Source: Streptomyces sp. HNM0574 (lineage in GTDB: Bacteria; Actinomycetota; Actinomycetes; Streptomycetales; Streptomycetaceae). From it: 64,000 nt of DNA. A model generated the notes under the pieces. The model ran no database searches, was not told the DNA's origin, and was given only the letters and a program-made list of their open reading frames with translations. Shown here in pieces: positions 52,415 through 60,607 of this stretch. The translations under genes and the position numbers were made by a program. The stretch lies in assembly GCF_012726235.1 (NCBI RefSeq), contig NZ_JAASAH010000002.1, forward strand, positions 496,001 through 560,000, written 5' to 3'. The first letter of the stretch is position 1. Each line of letters opens with the position of its first letter.

Positions 52415-52871
52415 CACTGCCTCCATCCGCGGCGGCTCCGTGGAGCCGGTGCTCTGCGACGGCCTGACCGGCATCGTCGAGTGCCGGAGTGAACGAACGT
52501 TATCCACAGCATCCCGCACCCGACCGTTCCGTGTCCTGAAGGGAGGGGGAAATCACACCCGGTAGCTGCCGCACACACGGTACGCAGCCATGCGGCCCCG
52601 CGCGGGCATGACGGCGCCCCCCGGCCCGAACCGGACGGCTGCACACGGTTCTTCACCTGCTTCCGGAGCGACGGCATCTCCGGCAAATCTGCACAAGGTC
52701 GAACAGTTCTCGAACGCCTGGCCAACTACCGGTCCGTAGTCCGCCGAAAGACGGCTGATTGCCCGGATCCCGGAGTTGCAAAACCTGTTGAAGATTGTCG
52801 TCGTCGCATACCGCCGGGTACAGTCGCCGAACTGCTCCGCCCTTGCTGTCGAGGCGAAAGAGAAGTTGGTG
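52415..52871. other. 457-bp divergent intergenic region (icmB / M23 peptidase)
   Basis: Holds the icmB promoter side, a single TTATCCACA sequence (52500-52508), and a promoter for the M23 gene at 52795-52824. No riboswitch core or ORF was recognised. Confidence 0.4.
52795..52824 (+). promoter_or_regulatory. candidate promoter of the M23 peptidase gene
   Basis: TTGTCG (52795-52800), 18 nt, TACAGT (52819-52824), about 47 nt before the GTG start. Confidence 0.4.
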
Positions 52872-54905
52872 GTGAACGACCGTCACCCGTCGGGAAGTAC
52901 GAACCCGGCCGATAGCTCCCAGGACTTCTCGTACGCATCCCACGGCGCTGGGTACGAGGCGTCCCCGTACGGCACGGACGCGTATGCCCAGCAGGCCCCC
53001 GAGGCCATGTACGCGCCCTCGTACGACGGTTACCCCTCCGGCGGTTACGACAACCTCGCCGACGGCTACGGCGCCGCCTCCTTCGGCGGCGGCGACCCCC
53101 TCTTCGGCAGCATGCCGGGTCCGGGACAGGACACCGGCACGTACGCGAGCGGCACCTTCGACGCCTACGGCGCGCACGACGCGTACCCGGGCCCCGAGTC
53201 GTACGACGCGTACGCGCAGGGCGGCACCGGCTACGACACCACCGGTGCCTGGGCCCAGGCCGGGTACGCGGAGCCGGGATACGCCGGTTACCCGGACGTC
53301 ACCGGCGGCATCCCGGCGCAGCCGGGCCCCGAGCAGGCGGCCGACTACGGCGTCCCGGCCGGGCAATCCGCCTGGGAGACGGGCTCGTTCGACACCTCCG
53401 GTTTCGACACCGGCACCTTCGACGCGTCCGCCTTCGACACCTCCGGCCCGGAGGGCTACGGCAACTCCGGCTACGGCGAGGCGGCTTACGCCGATTCGGG
53501 TTACGACACCGGCACGTACGGAACGGTCGGCTACGACACCGGTGCCTATGCCACCGGCGCGTACGACTTCGGCACCGGCTTCGAGACCGGCGCCTACGAC
53601 ACCACCGGGGCCGACACCTCCGGCTTCGGCACCTTCGACGCCGGCTCCCCGGACGCCAACTCCTTCGAGACGGGCGGCTTCGAGACCGGAGCGTTCGAGA
53701 CCGGCTCGTTCGACACGGGAGCCTTCGACACCGGCGCCTACGCGGGCGGGTTCGACGGGGCCGCCTCGTACGGCGAGGCGCAGTGGCAGACCGGTGACGA
53801 CTTCAGCAGCGCCTCCTGGGACACGGGCCAGTGGGACGGCGGGCTGCCGCAGGACCAGGGCGCCTGGGACACGGGGCTGACCGAGCAGCCGCTCGCGAAC
53901 GTTCCCGAACAGGGCGCCGCCGAGGGCCCGCTGGACGAGACCTCCGTCTTCGACCCCGCCGCCTTCGAGACCGGAACCTTCGAGACCGGCGCCTTCGAGA
54001 CGACGGCCTTCGAGGCCGTCCCCGGCGAGACCGCCGTGCCCGGCGCCGACTTCGACTCGCTGTACGCCGCGCACCAGGACGACGTCCCGGGTGAGGCCGC
54101 CGACGAGGGTGTGGGGTCCGGCGCGTCCGGAGTCTCCCCGTCCGTCGTGGTGCCGTCCTCGCGCGGGCGGCGGCGTTCGCCCAAGCCGCGGCGTTCGGCG
54201 CTGATGACGGTCGCGGTGCCGTCGGTCGCCGTGCTGGGTGTGACGGGTGTGGCCGCCGCCTCGGTGATGGGCAGCGGCACGGACGACGACAAGACCACCG
54301 AGGCAGCGGACAGCGCGAGCGAGGGCCAGCCGGTCAAGCCGTCGAAGGCGAACAGCAAGCTGGACACCCAGCTCGCCGGACTCTCCGCCGACGCCGACGA
54401 CTTCGCCGACCGCGCCAGCCGTACGCAGGAGCGCATCGACCTGAAGAAGCGCCAGGCCGAGGAGCGGAAGCGGAAGGCCGAGGAGGCGGCGCGCAAGGAG
54501 GCCATGCGGCCGAAGTTCGCGCTGCCGGTCAAACAGCACGGTCTGAGCGCCCAGTTCGGCTCGGCGGGCGTCAACTGGATGTCCGTGCACACGGGTATCG
54601 ACTTCCCCGTCAGCTACGGCACCCCCGTCATGGCCGCCACCGACGGGACGATCACCACCAAGTGGGACATCTCCTACGGCAACATGGCCGTGGTCACCGC
54701 GCCCGACGGCACCGAGACCTGGTACTGCCACCTGAGCAGCACCAAGATCCGCTCCGGTGAGGTCAAGGCGGGCGACACCATCGGGTACTCCGGCAACTCC
54801 GGCAACTCCACGGGCCCGCACCTCCACTTCGAGGTGCGCCCCGGCGGCGGCGACGCCGTCGACCCCCTCCCCTGGTTCCGCGGCAAGGGCCTCGACCCCA
54901 CCTGA
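52872..54905 (+). CDS. M23 family peptidase with long aromatic/acidic repeat region
   Basis: A 677-residue protein. Residues ~15-400 are low complexity, Gly/Tyr/Asp/Thr/Phe-rich with a dozen or more (F/Y/W)(D/E)TG units between ~170 and 380. A basic patch (SRGRRRSPKPRR) and one hydrophobic segment (~445-467) place this region in the cytoplasm. A coiled coil rich in KKRQAEERKRKAEEAARKEA follows, then a LytM/M23 Zn peptidase domain with HTGIDFP (His573, Asp577) and HLHFEV (650-655). It should cut peptidoglycan cross-links outside. GTG 52872 or 52869. Confidence 0.85.
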   Translation: MNDRHPSGSTNPADSSQDFSYASHGAGYEASPYGTDAYAQQAPEAMYAPSYDGYPSGGYDNLADGYGAASFGGGDPLFGSMPGPGQDTGTYASGTFDAYGAHDAYPGPESYDAYAQGGTGYDTTGAWAQAGYAEPGYAGYPDVTGGIPAQPGPEQAADYGVPAGQSAWETGSFDTSGFDTGTFDASAFDTSGPEGYGNSGYGEAAYADSGYDTGTYGTVGYDTGAYATGAYDFGTGFETGAYDTTGADTSGFGTFDAGSPDANSFETGGFETGAFETGSFDTGAFDTGAYAGGFDGAASYGEAQWQTGDDFSSASWDTGQWDGGLPQDQGAWDTGLTEQPLANVPEQGAAEGPLDETSVFDPAAFETGTFETGAFETTAFEAVPGETAVPGADFDSLYAAHQDDVPGEAADEGVGSGASGVSPSVVVPSSRGRRRSPKPRRSALMTVAVPSVAVLGVTGVAAASVMGSGTDDDKTTEAADSASEGQPVKPSKANSKLDTQLAGLSADADDFADRASRTQERIDLKKRQAEERKRKAEEAARKEAMRPKFALPVKQHGLSAQFGSAGVNWMSVHTGIDFPVSYGTPVMAATDGTITTKWDISYGNMAVVTAPDGTETWYCHLSSTKIRSGEVKAGDTIGYSGNSGNSTGPHLHFEVRPGGGDAVDPLPWFRGKGLDPT

Positions 54906-54919
54906 CGGACCCGCCCCTC

Positions 54920-54966
54920 AAGGGGCGCGGGGAACTGCGCGAACAGCCACGACGGCGCCGCACCCG
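54920..54966 (+). repeat. dispersed intergenic repeat, copy C
   Basis: Begins 14 nt after the M23 stop and is nearly identical to copy D over 47 bp, including the downstream AACAGCCACGACGGCGCCGC. Confidence 0.7.
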
Positions 54967-55020
54967 ACAACAGCACCGCACCCCGGCAAGGGAACGAACC
55001 CCGCACCGGGGTGCTGCGAC

Positions 55021-55075
55021 CCCGAAAAGGGGCGCGGGGAACTGCGCGAACAGCCACGACGGCGCCGCACCCGGC
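55021..55075 (+). repeat. dispersed intergenic repeat, copy D
   Basis: Starts cccgaaaa like copy B and continues like copy C. It lies about 100 bp from copy C in the gap between convergent M23 and pcrA genes, which otherwise contains nothing obvious. Confidence 0.7.
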
Positions 55076-55125
55076 GACGCACCCCGATAGGCGCAGCCCC
55101 GCACCCGGCGGGGGAAACGCAGCGG

Positions 55126-57663
55126 CTACAGCTTCTCGACCGGCGCGTACCGCAGCAGCAGCCGCTTCGGCTTCTCGGCGCCGAAGTCGATCGTCGCCTC
55201 GGCGTTGTCCCCGCTGCCCTTGACGCCGACGACCGTGCCGAGGCCGAAGCTGTCGTGCGTGACGCGGTCGCCCACGGAGAGCGGGACCACGGGCTTGTCC
55301 CCGCCGCGCCGCGTCGCGAAGCCGCTCGGCCCGCTCCGTCGCGCCGCGGTGCCCGAGGTGGCCAGCGAGCCGCCCCCGCCGAAACCGGAACCGATGCCGC
55401 CGCGGCTGGTGCCGCCGGCGCCCGCGCCGGAGGACGCGCCGGTGCGCTTCCACTCCAGGTAGGTGTCCGGGATCTCCTCCAGGAACCGGGAGGGCGGGTT
55501 GTACGAGGGCTGGCCCCAGGCGCTGCGCAGGGTGGAGCGGGTGAGGTAGAGCCGTTCGCGGGCACGGGTGATGCCCACGTAGGCGACGCGGCGCTCCTCC
55601 TCCAGCTCCTTGGTGTCCCCCAGCGCACGCAGGTGCGGGAAGACGCCGTCCTCCATGCCCGTCAGGAAGACGACGGGGAATTCGAGGCCCTTGGCGGTGT
55701 GCAGGGTCATGAGGGTGACGACTCCGGTGTCGTCACCCTCCTCCTCGTCCGGGATCTGGTCGGAGTCGGCGACGAGCGCGACGCGTTCCAGGAAGTCGGC
55801 GAGGGTGCCCGGCTCGTCCTCGCCGCGCTCCTGCTCGAACTCCAGGGCCACGGCGGCGAGTTCCTGGAGGTTTTCGATGCGGGTCTCGTCCTGCGGGTCG
55901 GTGGACGCCTGGAGTTCGGCGAGATAGCCGGTGCGCTCCAGCACGGCCTCCAGGATGGTGGCCGGTCCGGCGCCGGAGTCGACGACCGTCCGCAGGTCGT
56001 CCATCAGCACGTTGAAGCGGCGGACGGCGTTGGCGGAGCGCGCGGCCATGCCGTACGCCTCGTCGACGCGGACCATGGCCTGCGGGAAGGTGATCTTCTC
56101 GCGGGCGGCCAGCGCGTCGATCATCGCCTCGGCGCGGTCGCCGATGCCGCGCTTGGGGACGTTCATGATCCGGCGCAGCGGCACCGCGTCCTCGGGGTTG
56201 GCCAGGACGCGCAAGTAGGCGAGGACGTCGCGGACTTCGCGGCGCTCGTAGAAGCGGACGCCGCCGACGACCTTGTACGGCAGGCCGGTGCGGATGAAGA
56301 CCTCTTCGAACACCCGGGACTGGGCGTTGGTGCGGTAGAAGACGGCGACGTCACCGGCGCGGGCCTCGCCCGCGTCGGTCAGCCGGTCGATCTCGTCGGC
56401 GACGAACTGGGCCTCGTCGTGCTCGGTGTCGGCGACGTACCCGGTGATCGGGGAGCCGGTGCCGGCCTGCGTCCACAGGTTCTTCGGGCGGCGGTTCTCG
56501 TTCCGTTCGATGACGGCGTTGGCGGCGCTGAGGATGGTCTGCGTGGAGCGGTAGTTCTGCTCCAGCAGGATCGTCGTCGCGTCCGGGTAGTCCTCCTCGA
56601 ACTGGAGGATGTTGCGGATCGTGGCGCCGCGGAACGCGTAGATGGACTGGTCCGCGTCCCCGACGACGCACAGCTCGCCGCGCTCCGGGACGGGGCCGGA
56701 CTCCTCGTCCTCCTCGCCGGTGCCGACGAGTTCGCGTACGAGCGTGTACTGGGCGTGGTTGGTGTCCTGGTACTCGTCGACGAGGACGTGCCGGAAGCGG
56801 CGGCGGTAGTGGTCGGCGACGTCCGGGAAGGCCTGGAGCAGGTGGACCGTCGTCATGATGATGTCGTCGAAGTCCAGCGCGTTGGCCTCGCGCAGCCGGG
56901 CCTGGTACATCGTGTACGCCTCGGCGAGGGTCTTCTCGAAGCCGTCGGCGGCGCGCTGTGCGAAGTCCTCCGGGTCCACCAGCTCGTTCTTGAGGTTCGA
57001 GACCTTGGCGGTGAAGGACTTGGGCGGGAACTTCTTCGGGTCCAGCTCCAGGTCCTTGCAGACCAGGGCCATCAGGCGCTTGGAGTCGGCCGCGTCGTAG
57101 ATCGAGAACGACGAGGTGAAACCGAGCTTCTTGCTCTCGCGGCGCAGGATGCGCACGCACGCGCTGTGGAAGGTGGACACCCACATCGCCTGCGCGCGGG
57201 GGCCGACGAGCTGCTCGACGCGCTCCTTCATCTCGGCCGCGGCCTTGTTGGTGAAGGTGATCGCGAGGATCTGGCCCGGGTGCACCCCGCGGGCGCCCAG
57301 CAGGTACGCGATCCGGTGCGTGAGCACGCGGGTCTTGCCGGAGCCGGCGCCGGCGACGATCAGCAGCGGCGAACCGGTGTGCACGACGGCGGCGCGCTGC
57401 TGCTCGTTCATCCCGTCCAGCAGCGCGGCGGTGTCGACGACGGAGCGCGGGGCGCCGTCCCGGTGGTACGACGGGGCGACGCCCGCCGCGCCGGGGCCGC
57501 CCATGAAGGTGCCGGCGAACAGGTCGTCCGGGATGTCCTCCTCGGGGCGGGGCTCCTCGTACGCCTCGGGGGGCGGAGGTTCCTCCTCCGGGGCAGGCGT
57601 GGGGCCGGGCCCGCCCTTGGGGTCGAGGCTCGCCAGGAAGCTGTCGTCGAAGAGGCTGCTCAT
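55126..57663 (-). CDS. pcrA: ATP-dependent DNA helicase PcrA/UvrD type
   Basis: An 845-residue superfamily 1 helicase. After a Pro/Glu-rich N-terminal extension (~75 residues) come the Q motif (LLDGMNEQQRAAV), Walker A AGAGSGKT (104-111), TFTNKAA (Ia), DEYQDTN (II), VVGDADQSIYAFRGA (III), LEQNYRST (IV), TLHTAKGLEFPVVFLTGMEDGVFPH (V) and VGITRARERLYL (VI). The C-terminal Tudor-like domain (VGDRVTHDSFGLGTVVGVKG) contacts RNA polymerase in PcrA homologues. It acts in nucleotide excision and transcription-coupled repair and replication-fork restart. A weak damage-type promoter precedes it. Confidence 0.95.
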   Translation of the reverse strand: MSSLFDDSFLASLDPKGGPGPTPAPEEEPPPPEAYEEPRPEEDIPDDLFAGTFMGGPGAAGVAPSYHRDGAPRSVVDTAALLDGMNEQQRAAVVHTGSPLLIVAGAGSGKTRVLTHRIAYLLGARGVHPGQILAITFTNKAAAEMKERVEQLVGPRAQAMWVSTFHSACVRILRRESKKLGFTSSFSIYDAADSKRLMALVCKDLELDPKKFPPKSFTAKVSNLKNELVDPEDFAQRAADGFEKTLAEAYTMYQARLREANALDFDDIIMTTVHLLQAFPDVADHYRRRFRHVLVDEYQDTNHAQYTLVRELVGTGEEDEESGPVPERGELCVVGDADQSIYAFRGATIRNILQFEEDYPDATTILLEQNYRSTQTILSAANAVIERNENRRPKNLWTQAGTGSPITGYVADTEHDEAQFVADEIDRLTDAGEARAGDVAVFYRTNAQSRVFEEVFIRTGLPYKVVGGVRFYERREVRDVLAYLRVLANPEDAVPLRRIMNVPKRGIGDRAEAMIDALAAREKITFPQAMVRVDEAYGMAARSANAVRRFNVLMDDLRTVVDSGAGPATILEAVLERTGYLAELQASTDPQDETRIENLQELAAVALEFEQERGEDEPGTLADFLERVALVADSDQIPDEEEGDDTGVVTLMTLHTAKGLEFPVVFLTGMEDGVFPHLRALGDTKELEEERRVAYVGITRARERLYLTRSTLRSAWGQPSYNPPSRFLEEIPDTYLEWKRTGASSGAGAGGTSRGGIGSGFGGGGSLATSGTAARRSGPSGFATRRGGDKPVVPLSVGDRVTHDSFGLGTVVGVKGSGDNAEATIDFGAEKPKRLLLRYAPVEKL

Positions 57664-57672
57664 CGTCGTCCG

Positions 57673-57695
57673 AGTCTAGGCGGCCGCGCCGACAG
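57673..57695 (-). promoter_or_regulatory. pcrA promoter, weak RecA-NDp-like match
   Basis: Minus strand CTGTCGGCG, exactly 8 nt, TAGACT, then 9 nt to the ATG. Seven of nine bases match TTGTCRGTG, and the -10 fits TANNNT. Confidence 0.45.
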
Positions 57696-57815
57696 CGGGG
57701 AGCCGGATGCCGGGACCCGGGGAAGGACGGGCCCGGTACGGCCGCGGCGGCCGGGGCGCGGGGCGAACAGGCCCGTGACATACGCCACTTGCCCGTCGCT
57801 GACCTGTGCTGCTGT

Positions 57816-57831
57816 GTGACGGCGGCGTCAC
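57816..57831. promoter_or_regulatory. inverted repeat upstream of the riboswitch
   Basis: GTGAC-N6-GTCAC, perfect 5-bp arms about 45 bp before the riboswitch, near the expected promoter. A candidate activator or repressor site; CRP-like sites precede some streptomycete cell-wall hydrolase genes. Confidence 0.35.
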
Positions 57832-57874
57832 GTATCGGACCTATCGCACACCAGCCTTCACAGGAGAACCACAG

Positions 57875-58155
57875 CTTCGCTACGGTGCGTGCCGGGCGGC
57901 CCGCAGATCCGTCGGCGAAAGCGCCGGCACGGGCGGCCTCCGCCGAGTCCGGCCCCGCGCAGGCACACCGCGCGAAGCGCCGGAGCCGGGACCCACACCG
58001 CGCACCGCGTGCGCACCCGGGGTGAATCGGAACGTGCGGCCGCGCCGGCAGCGGATGCCGAGCGGCGGGCGCACCGACCGTAGGGCAGCCTTCCGACGCC
58101 CGAATCCGACAGTGGGCTCGCCCCTGTGGCAAAGGGGCACCTCGGTAGGCGGTCC
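57875..58155 (+). ncRNA. c-di-AMP riboswitch (ydaO-yuaA type)
   Basis: Hallmark conserved blocks are present: GGGTGAATCGG near 58020, TAGGGCAGCC near 58081, CCGAATCCGACAG near 58100-58112, and a closing P1 formed by CGCTAC near 57878 with GTAGGCG near 58145. It ends about 20 nt before the start of an NlpC/P60 hydrolase gene, the class of gene this riboswitch controls in actinobacteria. High c-di-AMP normally turns such genes off. Boundaries are approximate. Confidence 0.82.
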
Positions 58156-58174
58156 ACGGAAGGAGCCGCCGGTC

Positions 58175-59335
58175 TTGGCGTCGCATCGCAAGCCGCGCAC
58201 CCCGCTGTCCCGGTCCGCCGCGACCCGGCGCGGTGCCGCCTCCGTCACCACCGCGGCACTCGCCTCGGTCACCCTGCTCTCCCAGAACGCGAACGCCGCG
58301 CCGGCGGACGGCCCCGGCGGCGCCGGGAGACCGTCCGTCGAGGACGTCAGGGCGCAGGTCGACAAGCTCTACCGGGAGGCGGGCAGTTCGACCCAGCAGT
58401 ACAACGCGGCCAAGGAGAAGACGGAAGCGCAGCGGGACAAGGTCGAGAAGATCCTCGGCCGGGTCGCCGCGCGTACCGAGAAGCTCAACGACGCGCGCCG
58501 CGTCCTCGGCAGCTACGCCACCGCCCAGTACCGCACCGGCGGCATGTCCCAGACGGCGACGCTGCTGCTCACCCAGGACCCGCAGGGCTTCTTCCGGCAG
58601 ACGCACCTGCTGGAGCGGATGACCGGACGGCAGGAGCGCGCCCTCACCGCGTACGAGGAGGAGCAGCGGGCCGCCGCCGGGCAGCGGCGCGAGGCCACGA
58701 AGGAGCTCGCCGCGCTGTCCGAGGCGCAGTCCTCGCTGCGCGCCGACAAGCGGGACGTGCAGGCCAAGCTGGCCGAGGCGCGGCAGCTGCTGTCGCAGCT
58801 GACGGCCGAGGAGAAGGCGCGGCTGGCCGCGATCGAGCGGCAGAAGGAGGCAGAGGCGCGCCGCGTCGCGGCCGAGCGCGCGGAGCGGGCCGAGGCCGAG
58901 CGGCGGCAGGCCGAGCAGGAGCGCCGGCAGCGCGAGGACGCGGACCAGGGCGCCGGGCAGGGTTCCGGTTCGGGCGGCGCGCCCAGCGGCCAGGTGGAGA
59001 AGGTCCTCGCCTTCGCCGAGCAGCAGTTGGGCAAGCCGTACGTCTGGGGCGCCACCGGGCCCAGCTCCTACGACTGCTCGGGCTTCACCCAGGACGCCTG
59101 GAAGGCGGCCGGGATCTCGCTGCCGCGTACGACGTACGACCAGGTGAAGGTCGGTACGAAGGTCGAGAAGTCGGCGATGCGCCCCGGCGATCTCGTCTTC
59201 TTCTACGACGACATCAGCCATGTCGGCATCTACGTCGGCGACGGGCAGATGATCCACGCCTCGAAGCCGGGCGACGACGTGAAGTACGAGTCGGTGGACT
59301 ACATGCCGTTCCACTCGGCGGTACGTCCCGCCTGA
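58175..59335 (+). CDS. NlpC/P60 family cell-wall hydrolase
   Basis: A 386-residue exported endopeptidase. TTG 58175 is chosen as the start: GGAAGGAG lies 9 nt upstream and the resulting N-terminus MASHRKPRT followed by a signal segment to NANAAPA is the family pattern. A coiled-coil region (~60-275; VDKLYREAGSSTQQYNAAKEKTEAQRDKVEKI) precedes the NlpC/P60 domain with catalytic Cys301 (YDCSGFTQ) and His349 (SHVGIYVG). It cleaves D-Glu/m-DAP peptide bonds. Controlled by the c-di-AMP riboswitch upstream. Confidence 0.9.
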   Translation: MASHRKPRTPLSRSAATRRGAASVTTAALASVTLLSQNANAAPADGPGGAGRPSVEDVRAQVDKLYREAGSSTQQYNAAKEKTEAQRDKVEKILGRVAARTEKLNDARRVLGSYATAQYRTGGMSQTATLLLTQDPQGFFRQTHLLERMTGRQERALTAYEEEQRAAAGQRREATKELAALSEAQSSLRADKRDVQAKLAEARQLLSQLTAEEKARLAAIERQKEAEARRVAAERAERAEAERRQAEQERRQREDADQGAGQGSGSGGAPSGQVEKVLAFAEQQLGKPYVWGATGPSSYDCSGFTQDAWKAAGISLPRTTYDQVKVGTKVEKSAMRPGDLVFFYDDISHVGIYVGDGQMIHASKPGDDVKYESVDYMPFHSAVRPA

Positions 59336-59364
59336 CGGGCGGCCCCGCCGCCCCGCGCATGCGG

Positions 59365-59399
59365 GAGGGGCCCGGACACCACCCCCGTCCGGGCCCCTC
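59365..59399. terminator. bidirectional terminator
   Basis: A perfect 13-bp stem with a 9-nt loop between the NlpC/P60 gene and the convergent small membrane gene. Confidence 0.65.
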
Positions 59400-59423
59400 T
59401 CGTGCGTCTCGTGCCGCCGCGGC

Positions 59424-59777
59424 TCAGGTCCAGAGCAGGGCGATGAAGATGTTGGCGGTGGTGAGCAGGCCGACGGTGCCGAAGACGGCGGGGGCCACCT
59501 TCTCCTCGTCCCGCTTCACGTAGACGAGGCCGAGGATCACCACCAGCAGCGCGAGCTTCACACCGATCTTGATGTTGTCGACCGAGCTGCCGGCCGCCTG
59601 GTTCAGGCCGACCAGGGCCACGCCCGTCACCAGCATGGTCAGCGCGCCGTGCAGCATCGCGGGCACCATCCGGGCCTCGCCGGTGCGCATCGACTTCACC
59701 TGGACGAGGAAACCGCCCAGCAGGGACGCGATACCGATGATGTGCAGGGCGACGAAGATGTGGATGAGGAGCTGCAT
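59424..59777 (-). CDS. small integral membrane protein
   Basis: A 117-residue protein, almost entirely four hydrophobic helices: IHIFVALHIIGIASLLGGFLV, MLHGALTMLVTGVALVGL, VKLALLVVILGLVYV and GTVGLLTTANIFIALLW. His in the first helix and a conserved GLNQAAG loop are notable, reminiscent of small heme-binding or CopD-like membrane proteins, but no family is certain. TACGCT lies 7 nt before ATG 59777, predicting a leaderless transcript. Confidence 0.7.
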   Translation of the reverse strand: MQLLIHIFVALHIIGIASLLGGFLVQVKSMRTGEARMVPAMLHGALTMLVTGVALVGLNQAAGSSVDNIKIGVKLALLVVILGLVYVKRDEEKVAPAVFGTVGLLTTANIFIALLWT

Positions 59778-59784
59778 GGCCCGG

Positions 59785-59790
59785 AGCGTA
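59785..59790 (-). promoter_or_regulatory. -10 element of a likely leaderless transcript
   Basis: Minus-strand TACGCT exactly 7 nt before ATG 59777, with no ribosome site. Confidence 0.45.
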
Positions 59791-59885
59791 GCCGGGGCTC
59801 CCGCACCCGCTGTGCACCAGGGTGCCCCGGTTCCGTGCACGGCGGGTGAGAGAATCCCGGATTCGCCGGGCCGGGCGGGGAGGCG

Positions 59886-60593
59886 TCAGCGCAGGCGGGC
59901 GCGCAGGGCCCGGAGGGTGTGCTCGTCGAGGCCGCCCTGCCGCAGGTGGGCCGCCGCGTCGAAGTCCGTGGCCAGGGCGAGGATCTGTTCCCTGGCCGTG
60001 GTGCCCGCCCTGCGCAGCGCGGCCGCCACGTCCGGGGCCTGGTCGGGCACGCCCTGCGCGGCGAAGTAGGCGGCGAGGCGGCCGGTGCTCCGCTCGAAGT
60101 CCTCGGCCACGGCCTCCGGTCCGGCGCCGGCGAGCAGCAGCAGGAGCAGCGCGATCAGGCCCGTGCGGTCGCGTCCGATGCGGCAGTGGAAGAGGACGCC
60201 GCCGGGCTCCGCGTGCGCGACGGCCTCGGCGACCCGGGCCGTGCGCTCGGGGAAGCGGTCGAGGAAGGGGCGGTAGTAGAGCGGGGTTCCGTGCCTGCCG
60301 TCGCCCCAGTGGTCCCAGAACTCGCGGTCCTCCACGCCGTCGAGCGGGAGGTGGAGGGTGGTCAGGGCGCTCGGGCGGGGAGCCGCGTCGGGCCGGAGTT
60401 CGTCGTCGTTGCGCAGGTCGATGACGGTGCGGACGCCGTGGGCCCACAGCGCCTCCCAGCCCCGCCGGGTGAGCCGGTCGACGGCGTCGGACCTGACGAG
60501 GGCGCCGGTGCGCAGCGCGCCGCCGTCCCGGGTCGGTATGCCGCCGAGGTCACGGACGTTGAAGCAGCCGTCCCAGGCCAGCGTGCGCCGCAT
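59886..60593 (-). CDS. tyrosine-protein phosphatase (PTP/DSP-like)
   Basis: A 235-residue phosphatase of the MptpB/DSP-like family. FNVRDLGGIPTRDG near residue 11 is the family's N-terminal signature; the P-loop is HCRIGRDRTG with Cys137 and Arg143 (CX5R). It has no signal peptide and is probably cytoplasmic, hydrolysing phosphotyrosine or phosphoinositides. GGGAGGGG just upstream supports ATG 60593; GTG 60614 would slightly overlap the previous gene's stop. It follows the Pro-rich membrane gene closely. Confidence 0.85.
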   Translation of the reverse strand: MRRTLAWDGCFNVRDLGGIPTRDGGALRTGALVRSDAVDRLTRRGWEALWAHGVRTVIDLRNDDELRPDAAPRPSALTTLHLPLDGVEDREFWDHWGDGRHGTPLYYRPFLDRFPERTARVAEAVAHAEPGGVLFHCRIGRDRTGLIALLLLLLAGAGPEAVAEDFERSTGRLAAYFAAQGVPDQAPDVAAALRRAGTTAREQILALATDFDAAAHLRQGGLDEHTLRALRARLR

Positions 60594-60607
60594 CCCGGCC
60601 CCTCCCG

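Larger units (their letters stand above)
57664..58174. other. 511-bp divergent regulatory region (pcrA / NlpC-P60 gene)
   Basis: Contains the pcrA promoter (57673-57695), an inverted repeat (57816-57831) and a c-di-AMP riboswitch. Frames crossing it are not genes. Confidence 0.6.

Noticed and set aside
52500..52508. TTATCCACA, a DnaA-box-like sequence
   Set aside because: A single copy with no dnaA/dnaN genes or box cluster; not an origin.
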